Of a stretch of DNA of 64,000 bases, positions 15,190-27,337 are shown in pieces (the stretch's first letter is position 1; each line of letters begins with the position of its first letter). The translations under genes and the position numbers were made by a program. The notes beneath the pieces were generated by a model. That model had not been told where the DNA came from. It saw only the letters and a list, made by a program, of their open reading frames with translations, and did no database searches. The stretch covers positions 20,241,096-20,305,095 of the forward strand of contig OY987308.1 in NCBI GenBank assembly GCA_963920635.1, read 5' to 3'. The DNA is from Pseudeuparius sepicola. Lineage: Eukaryota > Arthropoda > Insecta > Coleoptera > Anthribidae.

Positions 15190-17290
15190 ATTTTTTGGCT
15201 TATGTATAATCGAAGGCTCCCTTGGGGAGGTCCTTGTTTCAAGAGATCAAGGCTCTAGGACGTAAAGCGAGGCAACGAAAAATGATCAAGACTAAAAAAT
15301 CTAAATGACTTTTCAGACTTTGGTTCGAGTTGGTACCATCAAGCGCTCCTTTCGGAAGATCGTTGCCCCCCAAAAATAACAGCTCTGCGACTTAAAGTGA
15401 GAAAACAGGATTTTTTTTTTGAAAATTGTAAAGTCCTAAGGTAATATTATGTAGTCTCCAAATTATCTAGCTTTCCTCATTTTGATTCGATTTGGTACAA
15501 ACAGGGGCCCCTCTAGGGAGATTGTTGCCCTACAAGATCACGGCTCTGTGAGAAAACTGAGGAATTAAAAAAAATTAAAAATCCTAGCAAAGTCTAAAAA
15601 TGTTGTAATTGGCTTTCCCAATTTTGCGACGTGATTTAGTTCAATCGATAGTAACCTTGGGATATCGTTGCCAACTATTTCCGACTGAATTCAATAGGTG
15701 TTTACAAATAAAAAACCATACTCTTATTAAGACAGGACAGTACTCAAAAAACAAAAACACGTAAAATACCTCTTGGAGTGCAGATGAAAAGGCTTTCTCG
15801 ATTTTAACAAAATTTGGTACAATCGAGGGACGTTTGTTGGCCCAAAATTTCTGCAACTTGAAAAATATTACAAGTCGTAAAAGTAAAAGCCCAAATATGT
15901 TTAAAAATTCCCTAAACTTTTTTACAAATGCGAACATGTAAAAATTTCCTAAATAAGTTCCTCGATTGTGACAGAACTTGGAACAATCAAAGGCTCCCTT
16001 AGAGAGATTGTTGTAACAAAAAATAACAGCTGTGACATAGTGCATGGCCACATATAACGCGGACGGCAGACTGGAGAGCAGGGCGGAAAGCGGAGGGTAG
16101 TGCGGGTAGTGTGTCCACACAGTCAGCGGATTGTGACAGCTTTGAAAAGTGTATTGCGCAGAGAGGTTGGAAGTAAAGTGGAAACATTAAAAAGTCGAAC
16201 TTCATAGAAACAGCTACAAAAATGTCGATTTCTACATTATTTTTATGTGAAAATTCCCAACTCAAATTTCGGATTTTGCAAAATAAACGTGCAGTGTGGG
16301 TACATGAAATAAACCTAAGCAGGGAAACATTGGTGAATAATTTTGGAAACCTCGACCCAAAGTTTGTCTGAAATACCTCGGTTGTGGTGATGTGCAGGAG
16401 TTATGTCCCATAGGGGTTTGTGACCAAAAACTTCACTAATTAGCATTTCGCGATCCATATTGTTTATTATTAAGTAGGTATATAAGAATACAACGCTCTA
16501 TTTTCGAGGTGAAATACACGCCAATACGCCGGAAAATGTCAAACTGACTTGAACGCTCCGCTACCAGCGAGCAAACACGCCTACTCTCCGCTCCCCTCTC
16601 CACGGTATGTGTGGACACGATAGTAGGCTTTCTATTGTTTTGAAAGCTCCACTACCATCTCCGCCCTGCTCTCCGCAAATAAAAATGCAAACTATCTAAA
16701 AATTTTCACAACTGCCTTCTCGATTTTGACAAAATTTGTTACAATCAAGAGCCCTCTTACGGAGATCATTGCCTCAACAGATTAACACCTCGGCGACTTA
16801 AAACAAAAAGAGGAGGAATTTAGTTTTGAAAATATTTACCAGAGCATATAAATAAACCTAAAAATTGTCTAAACTGTTTTCCCGATGTTAACAAAATTCG
16901 CCCTCTTATGCATCGGTGCTCCAAGAGATAACAGATCTGAGACTTAAAGCAAGAAAACTGTGGAATTTTTTTGGAAATATTCTACAAGTGCAAATAAAAA
17001 TAAAAAAATATCTAAAAATTTTCTAAACTGCTTTCACGATTTTGACAAATTTGTTACAATTTCTTAGGGAGATCGGTGCCTTAAAATGTTAACGGCTCTG
17101 TGACTTAAAACAAAAAAGGAAGAATTTATTTTTGAAAATATTTACAAGAGAAATAAATAAATCTAAAAATTGTCTAAACTGTTTTCCTGACCTCATGTGC
17201 AAATAAAAGCTTTAAAAAATTTCTATACGGCTATTCCGGTTACCCTTGGGCGGTTCTTGTTGTCCCAAGAGATTAATCAGTAAAAAATAT
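15190..17290. repeat. Degenerate tandem array, ~165-bp period
   Basis: A recognisable unit recurs about every 155-167 bp. It contains a 'gattttgacaaaatttg' block, a 'caatcaaaggctccctta' block with 'gagatcgttg', then 'ataacagctctg' and 'gacttaaag'. Copies of the CTCCCTT block lie near 15,215, 15,345, 15,510, 15,825, 15,995, 16,750, 16,905, 17,072 and 17,237. Copies are roughly two-thirds alike by eye, so the array is old. A foldback element interrupts it at about 16,060-16,676. Confidence 0.75.
16060..16676. mobile_element. Foldback element inserted in the 165-bp array
   Basis: The left arm (GAGAGCAGGGCGG, then GTGTCCACAC) is mirrored in the right arm (GTGTGGACAC, then CCGCCCTGCTCTC). The arms are imperfect, with about 0.5 kb between them, and no transposase coding is visible. 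No clear target-site duplication was found. It splits the tandem array and is GC-richer than it. Confidence 0.55.
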
Positions 17291-17373
17291 TCAAAAATCA
17301 TACGATGGGGTAAAAAAAGGGTAAAAAACACATTCGTCTTTTTATTAGAACAAATGGAAAGTTTCGAACTCAC

Positions 17374-17675
17374 CTCTTCTCCCCCGATTCATCGCCGAGG
17401 CTGAGAGCAGCTCTTAACTTGTGGAAAGCATCGGGATGCGGCATATTAAAGTTTTTCTGCAGATGGACTCTTTCAAAATCGGCAAGCCGCATCCGACAGT
17501 AATTTTCATGAGCAGCTGGCACATCTGCAAGGAATTTTAAAGTTGTAGACCAAATAAGACAACAATTGCATTTGGGAGAGCTGAGGAATTACAAACGAAA
17601 ACCCAACTTACATTTAAAAACGTAGCTGCTAGCCAGGAAGTCCATCTGCTCTCCATTGATTTCTGATCGTTCCAT
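17374..17675 (-). CDS. First two exons of an unidentified protein gene
   Basis: Exon 1 (17,675-17,612) starts at ATG, encodes MERSEINGEQMDFLASSYVF then K, and ends with a phase-1 GTAAGT donor. Exon 2 (17,524-17,374) follows a TTGCAG acceptor. It joins in frame, reads through 49 codons including HENYCRMRLADFERVHLQ, and ends at a GTGAGT donor in phase 2. The two frames match across the splice with no stop, which strongly supports a real gene. I recognise no domain. The remaining exons should lie at lower coordinates, where the 165-bp array and other repeats obscure them. The gene could be partly lost. Confidence 0.6.
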
Positions 17676-17724
17676 TACTCCAAAATTTCAGTATGTCCAT
17701 AAAATCCAATCTAGTTTCTATTAA

Positions 17725-17893
17725 GGTGGATTTATAAACTCGACATTTGCGTTGGCGCTCGCCGTTGCCGTTTGCGTCGAAAATTCAATCCCAATATTCT
17801 TACGTGTAACCGTTAATAAACGCCGTCGAATGGTGCCGTCTGCGTCCGATGCCGGAGCGCCAACGCAAACGTCGAGTTTATAAATCCACCTTT
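17725..17893. mobile_element. Short palindromic MITE
   Basis: The terminal inverted repeat AAGGTGGATTTATAAACTCG at the left is matched by its reverse complement at the right. The body of about 170 bp has GC-rich inner arms (GCGTTGGCGCTC / GAGCGCCAACGC). It has no coding capacity. It lies about 50 bp upstream of the minus-strand start codon at 17,675, so it could affect that promoter. Confidence 0.75.
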
Positions 17894-18339
17894 AGGGTTC
17901 CATCATTTCCTGGCACCATCCTAAAAGTTAACAGACTGCGTCATGCAAACAATCACATAATATATTATGGGTGGGCATTTCTGTAGAAATTAGTACGCGA
18001 ATGTCAGTTTGTCAACTTTTCGTTTTTAGCTCTCAACCGGTTTCCCAAAAACGATGCGCCAGTGTGTTCACAATGGAAAGGGCTTTAAAATGAAAATGGC
18101 TCGACTGTCAAAAATGCTCCCCTCAAGAACAGAAATCGACAGGTCTCAGCAAATTATAAAATATTTTCAGTTTTCTGGTCAAGTTTTCGTTGAAAGACCG
18201 TGTATATAAGGAAATTTTTGTGCAAGAATATTTTCTGCCATAAGCAACATAAATATGATTTTTTCGGACCTAACAGCGTTGGGTGAAGATTTAAACCTTC
18301 AGTCAACGCTAACAGCGAATGGTATACAAATAACATGGC

Positions 18340-19534
18340 AAATTACAGCATCAAAGGATGGGTTTGATACAGTTTGGTCAAGCCACGAATAATCAACATG
18401 ATGTTGAAAAATATCGAAGAAAAGAGTCTGTTTGATGGGTGAAAATAGTTACAAAAAAGGTGGTACTCACGTTTAGGAGCTTACAGCATGTTAAAGCCTC
18501 CCGTTTGTCGTTATACACCCCTTTTTATTACAGTTTAAAGAATAACAGTATTGTTATTCCACTGTTAAAAACCCGAAAACTCCCCGTCTTCAACCGAAAC
18601 AATAATAACTATTTTAGTCCAAAGTTAACGCGAAAATACGCCGAAAACTCTCAAAAATCTAAGAAAAATTCGAAATTCCGACGTTAAAAAACTTAGGTTA
18701 TGTATACCACAGAAAAGCAAAGTTAGGTCAATCTTTTGCCACCACAAAATCGGACGAACAAAAATCCCCAACTTCGCAAAAGTTCGGTCCGCTAAAAGCC
18801 CGTCTTACACGGCACAAAAATTTCGGGTCAGAGGAAAGAAACCCCAGCTAGAGATGCAGTGAAAACGGCGATTTTTTCGATTTGTCTTCGGCTTCTATTT
18901 GAAGCCTCGGTTTTTTGCTCTGAGGCAAGAATTGTTAGAGGAATAAAAATGCGGCTAGAACGAGACGAAACGACGCAAAGTCTGCGATTTGGACGGGCTT
19001 CTAGCGGAATGCTTTTTCCTCGATGAGGGAAATAGCGGTTTAAAAAGAAGAGTGTTGGCTGCGTTTTGGCGGAAAAATGATTTCATTTTGAATTTTTAAA
19101 GGAAGAACTTTTCAATATTAGGTTAAGTAATAATTTGTTGACTGGTTCTTAATCCAATGCTTGAAAACGAAGAAATAAGATTATATTTGAATTGCAGTTT
19201 TTGCAGTTTGGAAATGAAAGTTGGCTTTTTTTTGCTTTCAAAATTTGGATAGCCTCGACAAACGATTTACAACGCTTAAGCATGCAGGCACTATCTAGAA
19301 CTCATCCATGTAGTTTTTAAGGCATGTTGCGAAGAGTTATAAACGGCGCAATTGCAATAGCTACTCATACATGAATCACAGTGTAAATAATAACTACTCT
19401 TCATGCATGTTGTGCCTTATGTAATCTCGCTTGAAATGTCAAAGAAAATTCAACTGAAAGGCTTTTGGTATATCTGGGAGTTATATTTGGTGCCCACGAA
19501 TTTTCAGAACTGATTACTTGACATTTAAGCATAA
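18340..19534. other. No gene seen
   Basis: AT-rich sequence. Short ORFs on both strands lack splice context or family resemblance. I see nothing further that I can support. Confidence 0.5.
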
Positions 19535-19738
19535 TATCGTTGACTGACGTATTAATAAGACTTCTCACGGGGGATTGTCTTTGCTCACGGCTATAGCTTC
19601 ATGTCCTGGAAAGTAGATGGCGCCTATGGTCAACAATGTATTTTGCATTGTATTTTGTCTCCGGGAAGCGCATGGTGAGCCAGAGAACTGTCAAACATGA
19701 CAGCCGTGAGCAGTCTTCATTAATACGTCAGTCAACGA
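19535..19738. mobile_element. MITE with CGTTGACTGACGTATTAAT ends (copy 1)
   Basis: Both ends carry CGTTGACTGACGTATTAAT in inverted orientation. The body includes 'ctcacggctatagcttcatg' and 'tgacagccgtgagcagtctt'. A second, reversed copy lies at about 23,312-23,472. Confidence 0.75.
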
Positions 19739-20651
19739 TGTGGGCACTATTTGGAGGCATATAAAATTCACCTGCATTGTTTTTGGCAGGTGTGTGTTAT
19801 GAAGTCCCCTAGGAGGTAGCTACAATCATCCACGGAAATAGATTTCCTAGCCCGCGGAGCAACTAAAATGACCTAAATTAATTTCTGAAACTTTCACGTA
19901 GCTGTTATTATTATAGGTGCCACATTGGCCTTCATTTTTCTTTTGATTTTAAGGAATATCAACAAATTTATCTAGTTACAAAAGTACCATCAGGGATATG
20001 CCTAAGCACCTAACTTGCGCCCCAAATGAATTTCTAAAGCTCCCAAATGCCTAGTTTGTGCCTGTATGAAAAGTTTAAAAATTAATCTAGCTACAAAAAT
20101 ACCAGAATATATATTTTCCTCTACAGCGGAAAAATATAGAAAAGATGAGTTTTATTAGTCAAAATAATTTAAAGAGTCACCCATCCAAGAGCCAATCGCA
20201 CCGTTGCTTTGCCTCTTATATCGCCCTACCTAAATAAACATATTTTCATATATGGTGAATTTTCTATTTTGTTGTTATCAAAAACAGGATATTTTTAGGA
20301 TCTACGGAACGATAATATTTATAATGCAAATGAAAATGATATATATACAATAATGCCAATCAGTCTTAAATGCCAAATCCCCGATAAACTGTTTTTCTAT
20401 TGCATTAACCAAATTTCTTCAATAAAAGCTTTTCTATCACAATGAAACAAAACAATTTAAATTTATAGGTTACATACTCGTTATATATAAATCGCAATAT
20501 TTGACAGCTGCAATAAAAAAAAAAACAGGTTGCTCAGATGTCGGTCATTGCTTGAAGTCAATGTCGTATCAAATAAGTCTTAAATTATTGAACATTTTTT
20601 TTTCATCAACTAAACATATTTAAAAATAATTCTATCATAATTACAGTGCTC

Positions 20652-23600
20652 TTAACATGACAAACTAACTATAGGTTCAAATACGTTTCTTTCCACTTTA
20701 TCCCGATGAAAATCAAGCAAACGTTTCATAAACGGCAATGTCCTTTTCGAGAACCTACTCACAGTTAACGCACATTCAGTCACGGATTTAGCATACTTGG
20801 AATGTTTCTTAGCATATTTTTTTGGAGGGCCATACAGGATTGCCCTCATAAGGATATAATATACTTCGTTGCTGATCGCGTTGTGTTTCTTCAATTTTTC
20901 GACGGCAAGTTTCATTTTCTTGAGCACCTCTTTCAACCTGTCGACCATCCGTTGGTAAACCCTCAGTTCGCACTTCAGTTGTATGGCGGATTTTGGCAGA
21001 TTTCTTTTCTCGCAAATCTCCTGTTGGGGCACATCTGAAGCTTCGGGCAAAATAGAAAATCCTCTTCTAAAATAGAAAGTCGCTCGATAACATAATTCAC
21101 GCATTGGCACTTGTTTTAAAATATAATCTTTAAAATAAGGGATCCAGCATTTCACAGTCTATCACATTGGAAAAGTGAAGCCTTTAGGGGAAGTTTGTTT
21201 TCTGTGGGCTCCAAGGAGACCACATGGGGGCTGGTACAAGGCAGGGGCGGATTAGAGGTATGTTGGGCCCTAGGCTAAATTTATTTAAGGACCCCTTGAC
21301 CCGTCGCAATAAAAAAAAAATAGGTAAAATTTTAAGTTCCGATAGTTTTTATCAACAATTTTATTTTAGAAAAGGACATATTGAAAAAATATTAATTTAA
21401 CATTTAACTTTATGTACTAAGAACAGAGCAGATACAGAAGGACTTATTATTAATTAAAACCTTTTTCCTGGCTTTTATACTTGCAAAGCTTGCCATAATT
21501 ATTGTATTTCTACATTATTAAAGATTCAGATTTTTGTTCTCAACAAATACTTCTAAAAGAAAGGAAAAAGTAATATCGGGAATTATGTATCTACCTAAAG
21601 CGAGACCTAAAGATAAAAAAATGAAGAAAGCTAAAAAAAGAAAACAAAAATGCATATAGGTACCTAGAGAACAAAAACTAACAACAGGAAGCAAGCAAAT
21701 CCCCTAAGCTTAATTTTTCAAATTTCAGCAGAAAAAGATCAACCTAGCTTCAACTTTTCGAGAATTCTCACGCATTTTGACATTTAGAATCAATATCAGT
21801 GGCATTAGTATTAATGCCTTTTTTTGAAAAAAAAAAACATTTATTTTTTGGAACATTTTGCAAAATTTGAAGCCTTTAATTTTGCAATTTTTCTTTTTTT
21901 GCTCCACTTGGAACCGAGCTCGTCTGAAGAACACTACTCATCGTTTTATTATTTTTAATTGCTTTGTTGATGTTACTGATACTAAATTAATGTAACCTAA
22001 CTTATGAAAGCACTGAGGATAGACTGAACCACAGAACATTAAACCAAAGTTTACAGAATTATTACGACTGAACCCATCGTCGATCGTCGGCAGCGGCAGC
22101 ACTGGCGATATGCTCGTATTATTCATGCGTCACTCTACCTGTTACCTCCTCTAGCGATGAGTGGACTAAATAGAGGACCCAACAACCTAGATAAAAAAAA
22201 TAAGGAGTGATGTTTTCTTTGTCTGAAATTTGCAATTACCTACAAAATGCAAAATGTAAAACCTTTTCCAATTCCGAATTCGAACAAAATATCGAAATAA
22301 GAACGGGCCCCCTAAAGCCTTGGGCCCCTAGGCTATAGCCTACTCTGCCTATAGGGTAATCCGCCACTGGTACAAGGTTATGTTATATGTCAGTGTCCAA
22401 CTGCCATCAGGTTTTATGTGAAATGCCAGTGCCATAGATTCTAAAGGAGGCAAAAAATTTCCCACCATAATTCACAATTTTTAAGTTTTCTAACTTCCAG
22501 ATACTCAGATGTAACAATTAAAGGTAATGTGGTCGCCTATAGTAGTCCCAATAAATGTAACCAGATTTTTCCTGTCTCACCTTTAGTAATCCTACAATTC
22601 CCATTACGTATAAGTAGGTAGTTAAAAAAAATTGTATTTCGTCAATTTTAAATTATTAAGTAGGTAGCTTCAGTCAGGTCTTTTTTTAAAGAGTTTTTAT
22701 CTACGACTAAAAGTTTGTGAGGTACCTTGGGAGAGAAATAAAATTACAAAAATTTTATAATGAACACCGAGAAAAACTACCATGATTAGAACTACTAGAC
22801 CTAATCTTATTAGTCCAACCCGAAATCTGTGAAAGTTCTTTGGGTAGATACATTCGACAAGGGAAGAAAGTTCAAGTATACATATTATAAATGGATTGAG
22901 GAACCTGGTAACAAGGTGCAATAGCGACAAATTCTTAAATAAGCAAAATCTCACTGACTTACCATACTTATTACTTAAATTCGTGGAAATAATTGCTGGA
23001 AATCAATTTCAGCTATAAATAAATTTGTTTCATTTGACAGTTGCCATATTCTGCACTTGTAGACACAACATTGTCAAGTCTAATTTTTAGAAATCATGGA
23101 AATCATTATTAATTTTTACTAACAATCAAAGTACCTGCTATATTCATAGACTCTCCAATAAAATTGCATACTTGGCAGCACTGATACCATTAGAATGAGA
23201 AAAGAATAGGCCTCACTTTGGAAAGTATAATGCTGGGTCCCCTTACTTTAAAGAGTCCCTGATTTTTAACAATAATCTAAGATTGTCATGAAAACCAGAG
23301 GTGAATAGTAGCGTTGACTGACGTATTAATAAAGACTGCTCACGGCTGTCATGTCTGACAGTTCACTGGCTCACCATGCACTTCCCGGAGACAAAATACA
23401 ATGCAAAATACATTGTTGTCCATAGGTGCCATCTACTTTTCAGAATATGAAGCTATATAGCCGTGAGAAGTCTTATAAATAAAAATGTTTGCGTTGTTTG
23501 TTTTGGACTTCTTGGTAATATTAAGCCAGCTAGTTTCAGAAACATGTATAGATTAGCAAAATTTGATTTCAATTCATTTGCTTTATATCAGGAAGTCATT

Positions 23601-25421
23601 AATAATTGTCTTTAAAAAAACAGTGAAAATTAAAAAATATATATTATGTGTTAATAGTTATGTACCTACCTGTTATAAATATGCTTCTTGTTTTCGGTGG
23701 TGGTTTTAACCAAATGTCGAGTGGTCTGAAAACTAATTTTACCACTTCCTTCGGTTTTTGCAATTAACGGTGACAAACTTCGATTTTGTTGTAGAGAAGA
23801 AGAAATATCCCTGAAACAATTATTTTAGTTACAGGCAGAGATTGCTTTAGTTGCGAAATATTTCTGAAACGAATTTCGAATATAAAAAAAACTATTCAAT
23901 AAATTTTAGTAACTTACAAATTTGACATTATTTTGGTTGGTTGGACCATCAGCATTGGCACAGTTTTGGTTGCATTTATTCTATAAAAAAGGATTATTAT
24001 CTCAGTTTTTTATATGCGAATAGTATTTTGTAAAAATCATTTCGTACTTACTGGTATTGAACTTCTGAGTTTATAAATATATTACTGCTTGCATTTATTC
24101 CAGGAGCAATTGATTTTAGTGGCCGTATCCTGAAACGGTACCAAAATGACAAATATAATAGGTACACAATTTTAAAATATTATTTACTTAGGTGACTGTG
24201 CGAGGACTCCGCTAGTTGTTTGAGTGTTCATCACTTGTTTGGCTTGAAACGGTCTTGATGTACCCCTAAGGATGTATAAGATAATACGAAAATACCTATG
24301 CGTAATTTTATAAACTTACACGTTCTTTACTGCTTTTTTCGGATCCAGCACACACAGAACTTTGTTTGTCGAAGGTACTACCGCTCTTGCTCTGCAATTA
24401 CAAGCAGCAACTTTAACGTAGAACAAAATTAATAGCAAATTAATGACGTCAAAACCTATAGACGTGGTGCCCCATTGTTAAAATGCCCTTTATTTTGACT
24501 CCAAGATTAAATATATCCATACTACACTAAAAACATGCTACAAACAAAGATAGAAAGTCAACCATCAACCAACTATACACCCGGTGATTCCCGTTTATAG
24601 TTCCTCCAGAATCACACTTATATATCGCATGTTTTTTCTTGTTTGGGGGCGCCGGAAGCATCGGAACCTCACCTGAAGACTCCGGGGATGGTCTAACGAC
24701 ACCAGCCTCCAAGCCCAGAGTCGAAATAAGTTCGCTACGGCTCGACAAGAAGGGGCAATTTCTGACAATCTCGCGACATTTTCGGAATAATTTAATGGAG
24801 CGCTTAGATTGTGATTAGTTCTGGGCGTCAAGCGTTTATCAAAACAAACCTGTCTATAGGTTCTGAAGTCATTGCAAAGAAAGTACTTACGCTTCTTCTT
24901 TTGTTATCGGTGTTAATTTTGACGCTGCAGTTGGATCGACAAGTATAAGACAATTCGGAGTGCCACCCTTCGGTTGGGGAGTGGACTGAACGGTATTTCT
25001 GAAAAGTACGAGGAACAATCATTGTTACAGCATTACATAGTAACATGTTTTTAACATTTGAAACCATACACGATTGGTCTAGTGGGAACAACGGCAATTT
25101 GCCTTTGCCGAATTCCCTTTAAGTTCACAAAGGGAACCGCGAAAGGGTCTCGCAGGCATATCTCCCCGTTAAATATGGCGAGTTGCTCGCTGAGGAAGTG
25201 CTCGCTGCACACAAAGTAAATTGCCGACAATTTCTTTGGGTTCATGCCCAGGGCGGCGGCCCAAGAATCGCGTCGATTCTTTGTTATACTGCAATAGAAA
25301 TGTTAAGGGCTGTCGGAGGTGTTTGTGGTCTACTATTTATTGCTTACAAGAAGTGTCCCAAACTTTTGTTGTTAATGGTATTTGGACATTGAGGAACCAG
25401 GCATTTAGATGGATTCTCCAT
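20652..25421 (-). CDS. THAP-domain protein, ten exons, 463 aa
   Basis: Exons in transcript order: 25421-25348, 25288-25070, 24998-24891, 24761-24618, 24391-24320, 24265-24188, 24129-24052, 23980-23918, 23810-23670, 21066-20652. They sum to 1,392 nt, and every intron interrupts a codon after its second base. Exons 1-2 build a complete THAP zinc finger, a C2CH DNA-binding module: C7-x4-C12-x39-C52-x2-H55, with Trp34, Phe56 and an AVPF box. Exons 3-9 are Ser/Thr/Pro/Lys-rich and probably disordered. The last exon (residues 326-463) has a basic helical region (about LKCELRVYQRMVDRLKEVLK) and the segment KYAKSVTECALTVSRFSK. That segment resembles the conserved block after the coiled coil in P-element/THAP9-type transposases. 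It lacks the catalytic transposase core, so a DNA-binding regulator of transposase origin is inferred. The final intron holds a hAT MITE. Exon 4's acceptor is the weakest call. Confidence 0.8.
21242..22369. mobile_element. Non-autonomous hAT-type element
   Basis: The ends CAGGGGCGGATTA and TAATCCGCCACTG form a terminal inverted repeat with one mismatch. They are flanked by an exact 8-bp duplication, GTACAAGG (21,234-21,241 and 22,370-22,377). An 8-bp duplication plus a CAG..GGCGG end is typical of hAT elements. The 1.1-kb AT-rich body shows 'gggccctaggcta' near both ends and no transposase. It sits in the last intron of the THAP gene. Confidence 0.9.
22697..23300. other. Intronic sequence of the THAP gene, nothing recognised
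   Basis: Lies in the final intron (21,067-23,669) between the hAT element and a MITE copy. Short ORFs here have no support. Confidence 0.5.
23312..23472. mobile_element. MITE, second copy of the 19.5-kb element
   Basis: Begins GCGTTGACTGACGTATTAAT and continues with 'ctcacggctgtcatg', 'cttcccggagacaaaatac' and 'gaagctatatagccgtgag'. This is the reverse-oriented relative of 19,535-19,738, with its far end truncated to 'agaagtctta'. It is intronic in the THAP gene. Confidence 0.7.
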
Positions 25422-25609
25422 TTTTCACACAATCACAACATTTTACAGTTTAAACGTTCACATTTATTTATCACACAAAGTTCCAAAATTATTCATGATT
25501 TGTTTTAAAAACAAAAACATAGCCTAACATTCGGCTTTGACAGTTTTATCCACAAAATATAAATTTTAGGAAAGTTTGTATCCACAAAAGACTCATGTTA
25601 GGTTTAAAT

Positions 25610-26179
25610 CATTGAGGTAGTAATGGAGGGGAGAAGCTGTCATATAAGCCAAAACGGGTTCACCTACGTCATAGATTACCAGAACAACGTCAATTTGTTG
25701 ACTCGGTGCTAAAAATGCATTAAAAGTGGCTAAATGTGCAGTTTTCCTTGTTATTGCGAGCTATTGACCTCTGGAAATAAATATGTCATGTGCTGTAGGT
25801 TGTTGCAGTAGCAATTCTATAATCAAGTGGACAAAAAGAAATTCACAGGAATTACATTTCACAGGTAATGTAAACAATAGACAGAGCCGTATTAATATAA
25901 TTTATAATAACCACTTTGGTACTTTATGAAAAGAAAAATATTACCTTTATAACTACTCTAGGTATGTATTTTTCAAGGATTGCCTACAGGGTGTTTCTTC
26001 CTTCGATTCAAAATAAACCCATATTTTCTTTCGTAGGTTTTTTGTAATTTTACTGTTTAATCAGACCCTGGCGTGTCAGCCATATTAATAACAGACTTAG
26101 CCACACCCCCTGAACCCGTTTGCTATATATGCGACAAAGTAATGTTAGGGCGCCTCCCCCCCCCCATACTTCCTAAATG
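25610..26179 (+). mobile_element. P-element-like short transposon (copy 1)
   Basis: The left end CATTGAGGTAGTAATGGAGG matches the inverted right end (reverse complement CATTTAGGAAGTATGGGG). It is flanked by near-identical 8-bp sequences, GTTTAAAT and GTTTAAAC. An 8-bp duplication, ends starting CAT, and a THAP-type start exon about 175 bp inside are features of P-superfamily elements. At 570 bp it is internally deleted. Its sequence is closely shared with 29,599-30,155. Confidence 0.75.
25783..25864 (+). pseudogene. THAP start exon in P-like element, frameshifted
   Basis: Opens MSCAVGCCSSNS, the first cysteine pair of a THAP finger, and runs to a GTAATG donor. Compared with the sister exon at 29,781, a few extra bases after 'aattct' shift the frame, so the FHR motif that should end the exon is lost. 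The donor exit phase changes from 2 to 1. It is non-functional as a THAP exon. Confidence 0.7.
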
Positions 26180-27337
26180 GTTTAAACCTATGATAGATGA
26201 CGTTAGAGCAAGGTTGCTGAAAACAGTAAAATAACACATTAAAAAGAACTGGACTGCCAAATAACCAGTAAAGATGATACCAGCGCATATAAAACAACAA
26301 GCAGTTTAACTTACAATGAGAAAAACATCCGCAAATTCAATGACCTTGACGCCATATTGGGGGAATAGAAATCAGAGATGTATTTAGGAAAATCGGTTCA
26401 GAAATACAGAGGAGTATCAGGGCATTTTGTAATATAATATATCTCAAATCACTATCTAAGGGATGAAAGGAGATTGAGAAACGTTTGGGATTTGGCTTGT
26501 ATAATATTACAAAACCGGTTTTAGGTCATTTCAAATGAGTTATATAACATTTTTTTCTGCCTATCGAATACTGCTATTAAGGGTTTTATTTTAGGGAACA
26601 GATACAAGGCACATATACAAACAAAAAAATACTACTCATCACGACATAATATAGGGACATAGGTAATTAATTTATGTTTGTTTGGATTCTTCGCCAGGAT
26701 AACAAGCAATATTAAGAACTTAGAACGGTACAGTGCAAAAAAACGCACACTCTACGCCACTGCATTACCTCGAATACTGCAGGTAACGAACTGCCCAACC
26801 GCCCCGACGCTGCGTCTATTTGACAGAATCTATTCCCAAATGGCGGCTGCGCGAACAGGTGCGCGGAATTTTCCCGCCAAGGAATCAGAGACTGCTTGTT
26901 GTTTTATAATATGCTCTTGTGATACAAGTCTATTCGGGTGGTCAAGTCAAACAAAACGTAAAAACTACTAAGAGTAGTCAAACAGCACGTCGGAGAGGGT
27001 ATTCAAACAACTATAGATAAAAAAGCACTAGAGACACTGTCATTACCTACAAGAACTCATGTGAACTGATGTAATTTTTGTAAATATTTCTTTGTTATTA
27101 ATAAAGTATCAACATTGCAGATTGAAATACTTTTTCAAGTGCCTGCATTTGGGTCATAAATTTTGCAGATGCCATGTTAATACAAGTTGTTTTTTTTTAT
27201 ATAATAATTGTTCTTGGAATTGTCTGTCAACACATTTTTCTTATTTTCTCAGTAAGTAATGTACTAAGTAATCATCATTTCCAATAATTTTATAGAAATC
27301 AAAACGTAAGTTTGATTAATAATAGATAACTGAGGAA
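26180..27337. other. Intergenic, no exon supported; E2F-like site
   Basis: No convincing exon. A GC-richer patch at about 26,790-26,890 contains TTTTCCCGCC, which fits the E2F consensus and might mark a promoter. Confidence 0.4.

Noticed and set aside
15641..16120. 159-codon minus ORF
   Set aside because: It runs through the degenerate tandem array and the edge of a foldback element. No motif and no splice context.
20809..21015. Alternative frame for the last THAP-gene exon
   Set aside because: Splicing to the acceptor before 21,066 keeps phase 2 and gives the longer, helical, transposase-like frame to 20,652. The alternative lacks family resemblance.
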